The notes below the pieces were generated by a model, which was not told where the DNA came from, searched no databases, and saw only the letters and a program-made list of their open reading frames with translations. DNA of 64,000 nucleotides. Origin: Cololabis saira. Its lineage: Eukaryota > Chordata > Actinopteri > Beloniformes > Belonidae. Position 1 is the stretch's first letter. Every line of letters starts with the position of its first letter. Below, piece after piece: positions 51,101-64,000 of this stretch. The DNA is taken from NCBI RefSeq assembly GCF_033807715.1, contig NC_084591.1, positions 25,293,090 to 25,357,089 on the forward strand. The letters are read 5' to 3'. The translations under genes and the position numbers were made by a program.

Positions 51101-52889
51101 CTTGTGTCATATTTCTGTATTTAAAACACACACGGCGCACCGACCGAAACGGCACACACACAAGAACACACACACACACAAGCACAGGAGTGTGCGTATT
51201 TAAAAATACAGCGGGAGCAAAACTTGTTTGATTGTAGGCTACTTTATTTCAGTTTTTACATTAATCAAACCCATTAAGTCTCATCCTCTGTTTCTGCATT
51301 AAAGAGCTCCGCTAAATCAGCTGTGCCAGTCCGAATTCCTCGCTGTCAGAGTCACGTTCCGTGCCGTGCGGCGCCTCGGAAATGCACGCTTTTGCAAAAG
51401 CTCGCAAAATAATCCCAGCAGACACGTTAGCCCACGCATCAACAATCAATCTGCAAACTGTGGCATAAAAAAAACAAAATACGCCGTACCCTACGCCATA
51501 GGCTGCGTCTATTTAACGCGGAGCCAAACTCCGGAGCCGGCAGACAGAAATCTCTAAATTTCGGAGCAAATTTCTTAACAGGCGTAGCTACAACTGTTAG
51601 ATTTCATCTATTAAACCAACATCTTCCTAAATGATTTATTTCAGCCGGCGTGATTCTCAACAGAGCAGCGTCCCAGAGAGAGTTTCTCTCCCGGGACGAC
51701 GCAGCAGCTTGACCCGGCGGACACGTCTCTTCTCGGGCTGTGAGCTGAGGCTGCTCCCCGGGGCCGGCGGCTCTTCTCATCTCCGAAAACATCGGGTCAA
51801 ATTTCTTAACAGGCGTTATTTGGATAAACTGAGCCCCGGTTGCGGATCTTAAGGTTACCTTTATACCTGAAAAAATATTAAAACTTAATAAAGTGCCATA
51901 TTAACAGCGCTACAGCTGAAATTAAAACAGCTTTTGGCTCTCTGCTTCCTGATCAGGTTAGGGATGAAAACGAGGGGGAGTAGGAGAAATGGGACAGGCA
52001 CCTGGGCCAAGTGCCCTAGATCTCAAGTGCCCTAAAATCTCCCCCTTCTTTTTTAGGGGTTAGGGAAGAAAAGAAGTGCGAGTGGAGAAAAGAAGGGCGA
52101 GTGAAGGAGAATTGGGATTGGCCCTTAGAATGCACTTTTTCCTTTCATTGTTGTTAAGCGGAGGTCAACCGGAAGTGGCTCTTTGTTGAAATGGTTACCA
52201 TGGTTACCTCGGGTACAGCGCCACCTAGCGTCACGGAGTCAGCCATGCTCTGGTTACAGTGGCTTATTCAATCTGATTCAGTCTGATCTCAGAACAGCAT
52301 GTGTGATCAGATAAGTTGATCCAATCTTCTGCATGTCATTATCTGATCAGATCTCCAACCACCTTGAATCGCTGCATGTGCACGTAATGTTGAATAAGCA
52401 TGTTCTGTTTGTCACGGACCAGGCTTCAATATGGCTTCAACATGGATGCAATGTTCTGCCTAACCATATTTCAACGTTGATTCACTCGTGTTTTGCTATC
52501 AGGGCTGCTACAAGATGATTTGATTATGAGTGGTTGAAGCAGAAATCTGAAACTGATTGCTCACTTGTGACAAGTTAATGTGTTTAGTTCAAATATCTCA
52601 ATCAAATTAAGTATCAATCTAGTGTTTGCGCTCAATTAATGATAATTTGTAATTTGTATGATAACAACATGGGTATTCCTTTTGTTATTTCCTTGCAGAT
52701 GGGCGCGGCCTGAGGCACAAATACTTTAAGGACTACAAGGACTACTTAGGTAAAGAGGGCAGCTTACGAATCTATACACAAAAATAAGGAATAAAGTTAA
52801 TCTGCATGTTATTACTTTATTTTCTGCCAGGATCCAGTTCTAACAATGCAGTAGGCTATGAAAAACATCATCACAAGCACTTGGGATGA
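38271..52889 (+). CDS. wfdc1: WFDC1 (WAP four-disulfide core domain 1, ps20)
   Basis: Six coding exons: 38271-38375, 48690-48885, 49077-49160, 49912-50052, 52699-52749 and 52831-52889, all GT-AG, giving 211 residues (human about 220). WFDC1 is a secreted WAP-domain protein, described in mammals as a growth-inhibitory, protease-inhibitor-like factor of stroma and smooth muscle. Residues 1-21 are a hydrophobic signal peptide. The WAP core has eight cysteines at 54, 66, 71, 77, 83, 84, 88 and 92, from CPPPP to YACLE. The following block VLDWLVQPKPRWLGGNGWLL (101-120) and the ACSTTEDG...GYECH...IPNRGQC region are nearly as in the human protein and identify the gene. The tail is short and His/Lys-rich. 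A second in-frame ATG at 38283 could also start translation. Intron 1 is 10.3 kb; intron 5 is 81 bp. Confidence 0.97.
39111..39197. repeat. (GT)n microsatellite
   Basis: 87 bp of pure GT in WFDC1 intron 1. Confidence 0.97.
40501..40745 (+). mobile_element. tRNA-derived SINE with (ATT)n tail (WFDC1 intron 1)
   Basis: A box TGGTAACCTAGTGG (40509-40522) and B box GGTTCAACCCC (40549-40559) are spaced as in a tRNA-derived pol III promoter. The body contains CCCTGAGCAAGGCCCTTCAG, a block common to teleost SINEs, and the tail is an (ATT)n run. It differs from the SINE family at 20010. Confidence 0.8.
40746..43390. other. WFDC1 intron 1, nothing recognised
   Basis: 2.6 kb of intron without a repeat or conserved block that I can name. 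Confidence 0.35.
43395..44630 (+). pseudogene. L2-like LINE fragment split by a SINE (WFDC1 intron 1)
   Basis: The first part encodes reverse-transcriptase core blocks including LLDLITAFDTVDNNIHLQRL and GTAITWF (a changed YADD-upstream DxxxAFDTVxH region). After an insertion at 43620-43885 the reading resumes with NTGKTEVFVFKSK and LVTLDGITLASGTTVKILGV, which belong further towards the C-terminus. Frameshifts and stops show it is dead. It is on the sense strand of WFDC1. Confidence 0.75.
43620..43885 (+). mobile_element. Decayed SINE inside the LINE fragment
   Basis: GGCAGCTTGGCGTTGATTAA, CACACCAAGAAGGTTCCTGA, CATGTGGAGTTTATGTTTTC and GGTGACCTGTACAGGGTGTA align in order with the SINE at 20010-20392. 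It is more diverged (the B box is lost) and lacks the ATGG tail. It must be younger than the LINE it splits but older than the 20010 copy. Confidence 0.7.
44631..45558. other. WFDC1 intron 1, nothing recognised
   Basis: No bounded element or conserved block recognised. Confidence 0.35.
45567..46054. mobile_element. hAT MITE (WFDC1 intron 1), 488 bp
   Basis: The ends TAGTGATGCAGCGAAA and inverted GGTGCATCACTA, with subterminal ACCGAA repeats in opposite orientations at the two ends, are flanked by the exact 8-bp duplication ATTTGTAT (45559-45566, 46055-46062). Confidence 0.85.
46063..46852. other. WFDC1 intron 1, one long minus-strand frame
   Basis: The only noteworthy item is an uninterrupted 130-codon frame on the minus strand (46319-46708), with no family I recognise and no clear splice or promoter context. 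I do not call it a gene; see findings. Confidence 0.3.
46853..46926. repeat. (TAGAA)n microsatellite
   Basis: 74 bp of pure pentanucleotide repeat. Confidence 0.97.
46927..47020 (-). mobile_element. Probable LINE 3' end beside the TAGAA repeat
   Basis: TACTTTATTGTCTGTCCCAA and AATTCCTCTTGGACAGGG resemble the antisense 3' end of fish LINEs that carry a TTCTA/TAGAA-type tail, so the pentamer run is probably the retroposon tail, expanded. Confidence 0.4.
47021..48689. other. WFDC1 intron 1 (3' part), nothing recognised
   Basis: No repeat or conserved element recognised before the exon 2 acceptor (GTCTTTCAG, ends 48689). Confidence 0.35.
50556..52505. mobile_element. About 2-kb compound MITE filling WFDC1 intron 4
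   Basis: CCCAGATAGCAAAA at 50556-50569 pairs with the inverted TTTTGCTATCAGGG at 52491-52504. Further in, ACGTGCACATGCAGCGATTC (50681-50700) has its inverted partner at about 52367-52386, continuing through TTGGAGATC. These nested inverted matches define one folded element. Its middle (about 50840-52140) contains other repeats, including a block shared with 61107-61757. No 8-bp duplication was evident at the ends. Confidence 0.65.
51479..52130. repeat. Duplicated block, copy A
   Basis: From TACGCCGTACCCTACGCCAT to AATTGGGATTGGCCCTTAGA this block is nearly the same as 61107-61757, with scattered substitutions and small indels, in the same orientation. It contains two internal copies of CAAATTTCTTAACAGGCGT. 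No open frame is conserved between the copies. Confidence 0.85.
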
Positions 52890-54275
52890 AATATATTGGA
52901 GCCACTTTGAACCATGACGTTGTCTTAAAAGTCATTGTCATCATATCTTCCTTCAAAAGACCGTATATTGTTTTTGTTTTTTTGTGTGTGTGTCATAATC
53001 ACTTTCAGCCTGACTCAAGCCTCAGCTATGACCATAACACAATCTCAGGCATCAGTCCAGTACTGTTTGATCGGTTCACACCTGAACCAGGATCAGATCT
53101 GACCTTTTCAAATAAACCAACAGATGCTACCTCCTCTTTGCAAGACTCCGTCTTGCAGCCTCTCCTCTGTCACACGTCCTTTGGGAGACAAGCCTAATGT
53201 ACTGTACTGACTTTGTGCAGCCAAAGAACAAGGTGGTTGTTGTTGTTGTTTTTTTTTTGTTTGTTTGTTTTTCAGTTTTGTGTCTGTCAAAGGTTGAGGT
53301 TGAGGATGGTGGTGTACAAAAGGAAAAAAAGCTGAAGAAGATTTAGCAGGTTGTGCCTTGTGGTTGATAATCAAAAATCTTAAAGGAAATAAGGAACAAA
53401 TGTCAGTTTTTTAGTGGTTTTTTTTAGGTCTTTGCAGCGCTGACCTAGTCTGCAACTCATTTATTATTCCTACAAAAAGACAGTGTCTCACACGAAACAG
53501 GCTGTGTCGGTCGGCAGAGAAAATCAAGACCATGTGGCTCTCTTACTCATTCTCCGATCAACTCTGCTCAAAGCTCTCCTGAAATCTGGAAGGTTTTACT
53601 GAGAGAGAAGAAAAATTCCTGCTGAAGTCCAAATGGGGCTAAATATCGAAACTAATAATTCTAAGTGGTACAATTAATACCACATGAGTGTTTGGAATGA
53701 AACAGTGTTGAAGGATTTAGATCAACTCTGTATTTGTTTCAGCAAGAACATGCCGCCGTAAATTTCAAGTAAGATGGAACAGATCTGTGAGAGGACTCAT
53801 TTGAGACGCTCCTCTTCTGTAGAAACATCTTATATGTATATTTAGGTTGAATAATCCCTTTCAAATGAAAAAGTATGTATCAAATCTGAAATTAAGGTTA
53901 GTTAATGGTGCAATTCATACAGTCATGATCACTTGAGTATTCCCTAATTTAAACTGAAAAAATAAAACAATCTGCTCCTTTTTATTAAAATATGATCCCA
54001 GATCAAGCACTAAGATGGTATTGTAAAAGGCTTTTATATAACAAATCTAAATATCCTCTACGTTTATTCTAAAACTTCATCAGCTTTTGCAGGTGTCCAG
54101 ATTTGTTCGTATCTGTTATAAAGTCAAATGGTGCTCTGGTTAATTGCTGCCAAACAAATGAATAAGCTGATCAAATGAAAGTGTGAAATAAAGCCAATCT
54201 TCTGTGCAGATCGTTGGTAATGTAACATTGTTTGTGCCTTGTATATTCTAAATAAACCTCATGACTGACACCTGT
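52890..54275 (+). other. 3' UTR of WFDC1
   Basis: About 1.4 kb between the stop codon and the last poly(A) signal. Earlier AATAAA sites near 53960 and at 54187 could give shorter messages. An AC/GTT-type simple run lies at 53236-53273. Confidence 0.7.
54251..54256 (+). terminator. AATAAA poly(A) signal of WFDC1
   Basis: AATAAA followed 20-45 bp later by GT/T-rich sequence (CTGTTGTGTCTTTCTCTGTT), the classical downstream element. It is stronger than the AATAAA at 54187-54192. Confidence 0.7.
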
Positions 54276-55034
54276 TGTGTCTTTCTCTGTTGCGTGTCAG
54301 AGCATTTTCAACAGCGTAGCTGCGCCCCCTGCTGGACAAAGCCAAACATTTCAGTTACACATCCCTTTTGGGGAAAATTGGTTTGTTCACATTACTCGTT
54401 AGCACAAAACATTATGTTGCAGAATAAATGCAGTAATAAGCATTGGAGGATTTATAACTAAGTTTGTTTTAAAGATAAAACATCCACGTTACTGTTTTAT
54501 TCAGATTGAAAGGTCTATGTTGGAAACCATACCTCCATCCATACCTATAACTCAAATAAAAAAATTTAAAAAAAGTGGAGGTGCTGGTTAAAATGTAAAC
54601 AAACAGAATGCAATCTTCAGAATACCATATTCCAACCATGTTGTATCAAGGGGACACCGACTTCTTCAATGCTTAATGAGCATCTGTGCAGCCAGATGTG
54701 GGATGTCCTGAGCTCTCTGCAGCAGGTAGCCCATCCTCACTGCCAGCAGCATCAGCATGTGGACAACATATCTCCCAGTGGGTCTTCTGTCTGTGTGTCG
54801 GTCTGTCCTGCAGGCGCACCTCCATCTACCTGAGTAGCCTACTGCCTGAACGCTGCTTCAGGGGAAAATAAAAGAAAAAGGAGGCACTGCTGTGACGCTG
54901 CGTTCAGCAGTCACCTGAGGTTGACTTGGAGCCTGAGAAAGTCGGCTTATTTGGTTCTGGTTGTTGCTTATTGATCCTTATTCCTGCTGCTCGGACCTGC
55001 CCGCTTCATCTGTCACCGTATTAGTTTCTTCACC
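54276..55034. other. Region between WFDC1 and the third gene; probable promoter/5' UTR
   Basis: No frame of note. The last 150 bp before the ATG at 55035 would contain the 5' UTR and promoter; GGGAAAATAAAAGAAA at 54861 is a weak TATA-like stretch. Confidence 0.35.
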
Positions 55035-55646
55035 ATGAGCGCGCGGTGCAAGTCGTCCGTGAAAAGGTCAGTGCGATTTCTTTCTTTTTTTAAAAGTGCA
55101 CAAATAAAATAATAAATATTTCAGAGATATGCAAATTTTGTGTATGCATAGCAGAAAAGAAGTCAAACGGGGTATAACATGGATTCATTCATTTCGTTGA
55201 TTACCTGTTAACCGGATAAAGCAAGCCTGTTTGCCCTGGAAACTACATGGTTTGGCTCGTTTTAAAAGTTAAAACGTATAAACATGTGTTGTATAAAAAA
55301 AAAAAGAAATGCCCAGAAGATGTCAATATATGCAAAAGGCTGCTGAGGATAATTTTTATTTATTTTTTATATAACTGTATTGAAGTTCATCCAGTGTTGT
55401 GATTAGTTGTTTATTTACATATTGAGCCGATTTTTAATATTGAACACTGCTATTTTTTCAAAAATAGACACAGCAATGGTTTATTTCTTTCATTCTTTTT
55501 TGTTTTGTTTTGTTTTGGGGATTTTTTGTGGTTTATTTTTTGTTTTGTTTTGTTTTTTTGTTGTTTTTTTGGACAGGAATGACTGCAAACACAAACTGGA
55601 TAAGCTATTAAAAGAGAGGAAATGCAACGCTCTTATCCTCATGAAG
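55035..55646 (+). CDS. First two exons of an unidentified gene (partial)
   Basis: Exon 1 (55035-55066) starts with a good Kozak context (CACCATGAGC) and ends at AG|GTCAGTG. Exon 2 (55577-55646) follows a long T-rich tract with acceptor GGACAG and ends at AAG|GTATGG. Joined, they encode 34 residues, basic and cysteine-containing: MSARCKSSVK then RNDCKHKLDKLLKERKCNAL and ILMK. There is no hydrophobic signal sequence; the Lys/Leu pattern suggests an amphipathic helix. The next exon must begin in phase 0; I could not find one with confidence, so the gene either continues beyond the window or is incompletely resolved. I do not recognise the family. In mammals ATP2C2 follows WFDC1, but this N-terminus does not resemble it as I recall it. 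Confidence 0.5.
55482..55570. repeat. T-rich (TTTTG)n tract
   Basis: Imperfect TTTTG/TTTTTT repeat forming the pyrimidine tract before exon 2 of the third gene. Confidence 0.8.
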
Positions 55647-60590
<4,944 letters not shown>

Positions 60591-60597
60591 CTAAGGC

Positions 60598-61757
60598 TGC
60601 GTCCCAATACTCCCCCTCGCCCTCGTTTTCTTCACTAACCCTAACTTTTGCGCGTTCCCGTGAAGGTAGTGGTGTCCCAATTCCTCTTTTCACCTAGGGG
60701 GATGGGGCATAACGAGGGCGAGGGGCTGAGAATAGCCCCTACGGATCGAGGGATTTCAGATGCTGACTTCGCGAGCGAGGGGGTATGAAAATTTCCCAGA
60801 ATGCTTTTGCCGTAGGCTCTGCGTCGATTTGACTCGCCGACCGAAGGCAAACAGGCAGACTCGTCTCAGAAATAGAGAGAAATAATCCTGTGACTCGTCA
60901 GATTTGTTTTGGATGTTTCTGATATAATAGTCTTCAGAAACCACAAAGTAATCCAGCTGTTATCTGGGTAATACACACTTTCAGATAAAGTTGTAGAAGA
61001 TCACGCCAGAATAAAGGGATTTATGGTTCTGCGTTACACCAACGCAGAGCCTACGGCGTAGGTTACGTAACCTACGCCGTAAGGTCTGCGTCGATGTACG
61101 CGGCGCCGTACGCCGTACCTTACGCCGTAGGCTCTGCGTCGATTTAACGCGGACCCAAACTCCGGAGCCGGCAGACAGAAATCTCTAAATTTCGGAGCAA
61201 ATTTCTTAACAGGCGTAGCTACAACTGTTAGATTTCATCTATTAAACCAACATCTTCCTAAATGATTTATTTCAGCCAGCGTAATTCTCAACAGAGCTAC
61301 AGGTTTCTCTCCCGGGGCGACGGAGCAGCTTGACCCGGCGGACACGTCTCTTCTCGGGCTGTGAGCTGAGGCTGCTCCCCGGGGGCGGCGGCTATTCTCA
61401 TCTCCGAAAACATCGGGTCAAGTTTCTTAACAGGCGTTATTTGGATAAACTGAGCCCTGAGCCCCGGTTGCGGATCTTAAGGTTACTTTTATGCCTGAAA
61501 AAATATTAAAACTTAATAAAGTGCCATATTAACAGCGCTACAGCTGAAATTAAAACAGCTTTTGGCTCTCCGCTTCCTGATCAGGTTAGGGATGAAAACG
61601 AGGGGGAGTGGGAGAAATGGGACAGGCACCTGGGCCAAGTGCCCTAGATCTCAAGTGCCCTAAAATCTCCCCCTTCTTTTTTAGGGGTTAGGGAAGAAAA
61701 GAAGGGCGAGTGGAGAAAAGAAGGGCGAGTGAAGTTGAATTGGGATTGGGCCTTAGA
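60598..61757. mobile_element. Compound MITE with AGGC...CCCAAT ends
   Basis: The left end AGGCTGCGTCCCAATACTCC and the inverted right end GAATTGGGATTGGGCCT are imperfect terminal inverted repeats flanked by TA. Inside, TTTATGGTTCTGCGTTACAC and a cluster of (T)ACGCCGTA / CCTACGCCGTA motifs in both orientations (61040-61150) look like an inserted second MITE. The right half is the copy of the block in WFDC1 intron 4. Confidence 0.6.
61107..61757. repeat. Duplicated block, copy B
   Basis: Partner of 51479-52130, same orientation, about 9.6 kb apart. The copies differ by a short deletion near 61303 (the GCGTCCCAGAGAG region of copy A), a CTGAGCC insertion near 61455, and point changes. Confidence 0.85.
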
Positions 61758-62408
61758 CCACATTGCGTGGAGAGTTTGGTTCATGGGGGGTAATATAAAC
61801 ACCATTTTGCAGATAAGGTGTGGTCCCAAAGCCATTAATTATGTCAGACCATCATCACCTACACAGGGCTGATGATTCTTGCACGTCACCTCCATCCTCA
61901 TGTTCTCCAGCCTGGCAGGGCAGAGTCTGGGGCATTCAAATCAACACCCGCGCCACACATGATAGGTGCTGAAGCTCACAAGGTTGGAGGCCAATAAAGC
62001 CCTGAAACCTTTGAGACGTACATTTCAAATTAAAGATAAGCCATTAATGCACTCAAGCACCAGTGCAAACTTTATGCCACACCAACTTCAGCTGTCCAGC
62101 AAGTGGGCCAGTTACTTCATCTGATCAGCATTACTGAAATAACCGGGGGTGTTCTGCAGGGCGAGCAGAGCCAGACATGGGTCCTCGGGTCCAGTCTCAT
62201 TCCAAGAATGGGAGGCAGCAGAACTTTAAAGAAAGAGTGACTAAGGAGGTAAGACTTAAAATGTTCTGGCAATTTAGAGACAAAGGTTTGCTGGATCTAT
62301 AAAGCTATATATAACATCTAAGTAGATGAAGTATTAAAAGTAGTGTAGAGGATACCTCCCTCCTATATTATTACGTTTATTGATATGTCTTTGATATTGA
62401 TATGTCTT

Positions 62409-62411
<3 letters not shown>
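61758..62411. other. Putative intron with one exon-like segment
   Basis: Holds a weak candidate exon at 62160-62248 (see findings); otherwise nothing recognised. Confidence 0.35.

Positions 62412-62488
<77 letters not shown>
62412..62488. repeat. (TA)n microsatellite
   Basis: 77 bp of uninterrupted TA, a strong cruciform or melting candidate. Confidence 0.97.
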
Positions 62489-62490
<2 letters not shown>

Positions 62491-63080
62491 CGTTATAACA
62501 CCGCAGCACCCTAAATACCATAGTCTTTGAGAGTTTGTGGGCCCTTCAGAGTTGTCTGTATTACTGCTTAAGACGAGCTTAACCAGATTTCCATTGAAGT
62601 CCTAAACATAAAATAGGAGAACATGACGCTTTATCAGTTGAGAGAAGTTATGCAATATTACATTTCTATCTTTTAAGAGTTATTTAGAAGAGATTTAGGT
62701 CAGGTTTTTTAACCAGAGGAACAGCAATATGGTGTAAACATGCACCTTTCTGGGATCCATCAAAGTCTGATCTTTGCATGAGTTCTTAATGCATATCATG
62801 TCAGGAGTTTGACTTGAATAAATTGCATCCAAAAGAAGAACTACTGAATAATTTTAAATCTCCTGACGAGGGTTTGACTCTAACACGTTAATGTTACAGT
62901 GTAACATTGATTTGCAGCAGGGACGAATGGTGGAAATTAGCCTATGGCTATAACCATGCATGTTTACCCCTGTGTTCATCAACATACAGTACAGTCCCTG
63001 TCAACAAATAAATAAAATTGAATTGAATTACGAGAACAACAACTGCACATCAGTTCTAAAAGGAAAAAGAGATGAATACA
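62489..63080. other. Nothing recognised
   Basis: No exon or bounded repeat found. Confidence 0.35.
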
Positions 63081-63084
63081 TAAA

Positions 63085-63190
63085 GAGTGAGAAGGTCCAT
63101 CTGTGAAACATGGACGTGGTAGTATCATGCTTTGACCTTGATTTGCTGCTACATGGGACAGATCCCTTCTCATCCTGTTGAAATGGGCTG
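63085..63190 (+). pseudogene. Tc1/mariner-like transposase fragment
   Basis: CTGTGAAACATGGACGTGGT followed by AGTATCATGCTTTGACC and TTGCTGCTACATGGGACAG match the conserved middle of Tc1-like transposases (coding for a VKHGGGSxMVWGC-type stretch), with changes that break the frame. Too short to classify further. Confidence 0.5.
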
Positions 63191-63699
63191 TTTCACTACT
63201 GTATCTCTGTCTGGAACCAACCGCTGGCACAATGATGCATCAGCGTGATTAAACACAGTGGTAAGAGGAGTGTCCCATCATTCCACCTTGTACATCACAT
63301 GCACAACATCAAGGTGGAATATCTGCGAAAAATTATCCACGTTTTAAGTGCTGGTGTTTAAGGGACAAACATTGAACTGAGGAAGTGACTCAAGATTCTC
63401 CTATTGATGTTTACAATGCAGCCCTTAAATCACCATCTCCCTCTCAACACCATTTGCACCTTATTAAAACCATATATCAACACATGTGGATGAGGTAGAC
63501 AGTTACCGTAACAGTGGACAAAATACCCTAAGAACTGCTTGGTGGAACAGGTAGATCAGTGAGTTATAACTCTATTCAATAGTATTTCCTAATATTGTTA
63601 AGATTTGTCTAGTTTGTTGAGGTTGGTTTCTTTTTTACTGTAATCCACTTCTAAGACCTGTATTGGAATTCGATAGTGTTGCAGGTCAAATTTATCCAG

Positions 63700-63915
63700 A
63701 AATGTAAAAAAAAATGTTGGCAGTGATGATGATAATAAGTACCCCTGTGACTGTTTGTTGTACTACTACTAATTATATTACCAGCAATAATGACTAGGGT
63801 GGGTAACATTGTTATTATTAGCCTTATGGTTGTTGTTGTTGTTGTTGCCTTTTCTGTCACTATTATTGTTGTGGTTATTTTTGTTGTTGTGATTATTATT
63901 AATATCGTTATCATA
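63700..63915. repeat. Degenerate (GTT)n / (ATT)n tract
   Basis: Several short runs of GTT (63829-63847) and ATT/ATTATT, with interruptions. Confidence 0.8.
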
Positions 63916-64000
63916 TTAGTGTTAGTGTTTACATGTATGTGTATCTCTCCATCTTAGTGTATTTATGTATCTCTACAAGTGTGTATGGCGGGCAAGGCAA

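Overview
The window is nuclear DNA of a ray-finned (teleost) fish. Three things point there. Genes are split into short exons with GT-AG introns. One gene is a clear WFDC1 orthologue. The background is the typical teleost mixture of hAT-type MITEs with 8-bp target duplications, tRNA-derived SINEs, L2-like and other LINE 3' fragments, a Gypsy LTR remnant and very long microsatellites. No operons, phage, IS elements or CRISPR arrays are present, and most open frames are chance, low-complexity or transposon-derived.

Layout: 1-131 is probably the last coding stretch of an upstream plus-strand gene, with its 3' UTR running to a poly(A) signal at 859-864. From about 1 to 22 kb there is repeat-rich intergenic DNA: a LINE 3' end, several bounded MITEs, a Gypsy LTR/integrase remnant, a degraded antisense LINE, and a SINE nested in a MITE. 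A complete SLC16-family monocarboxylate transporter (5 coding exons, 497 codons, plus strand) occupies 22614-28306, with two hAT MITEs in its introns; one of these carries a 366-bp GGAA array. A further 10 kb holds little that I can recognise. WFDC1 (6 coding exons, 211 residues, plus strand) spans 38271-52889, with a TATA promoter at 38049 and a poly(A) signal at 54251. Its 10.3-kb first intron holds a SINE, an L2-like LINE split by a second SINE, and a hAT MITE. Intron 4 is mostly a roughly 2-kb nested MITE. From 55035 two short exons start a third plus-strand gene that I cannot name; it runs out of the window or has exons I could not find.

The genes do not form an obvious pathway: a membrane carrier for small organic acids, a secreted WAP-domain growth-modulating protein, and an unknown intracellular or basic protein. 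All read left to right. The most distinctive features are in the repeats: a 38-bp perfect palindrome with a CRE core, a 456-bp element packed with alternating GCGC motifs, a roughly 650-bp block present twice about 9.6 kb apart on either side of the start of the third gene, and the GGAA array. I found no convincing undescribed multi-gene system.
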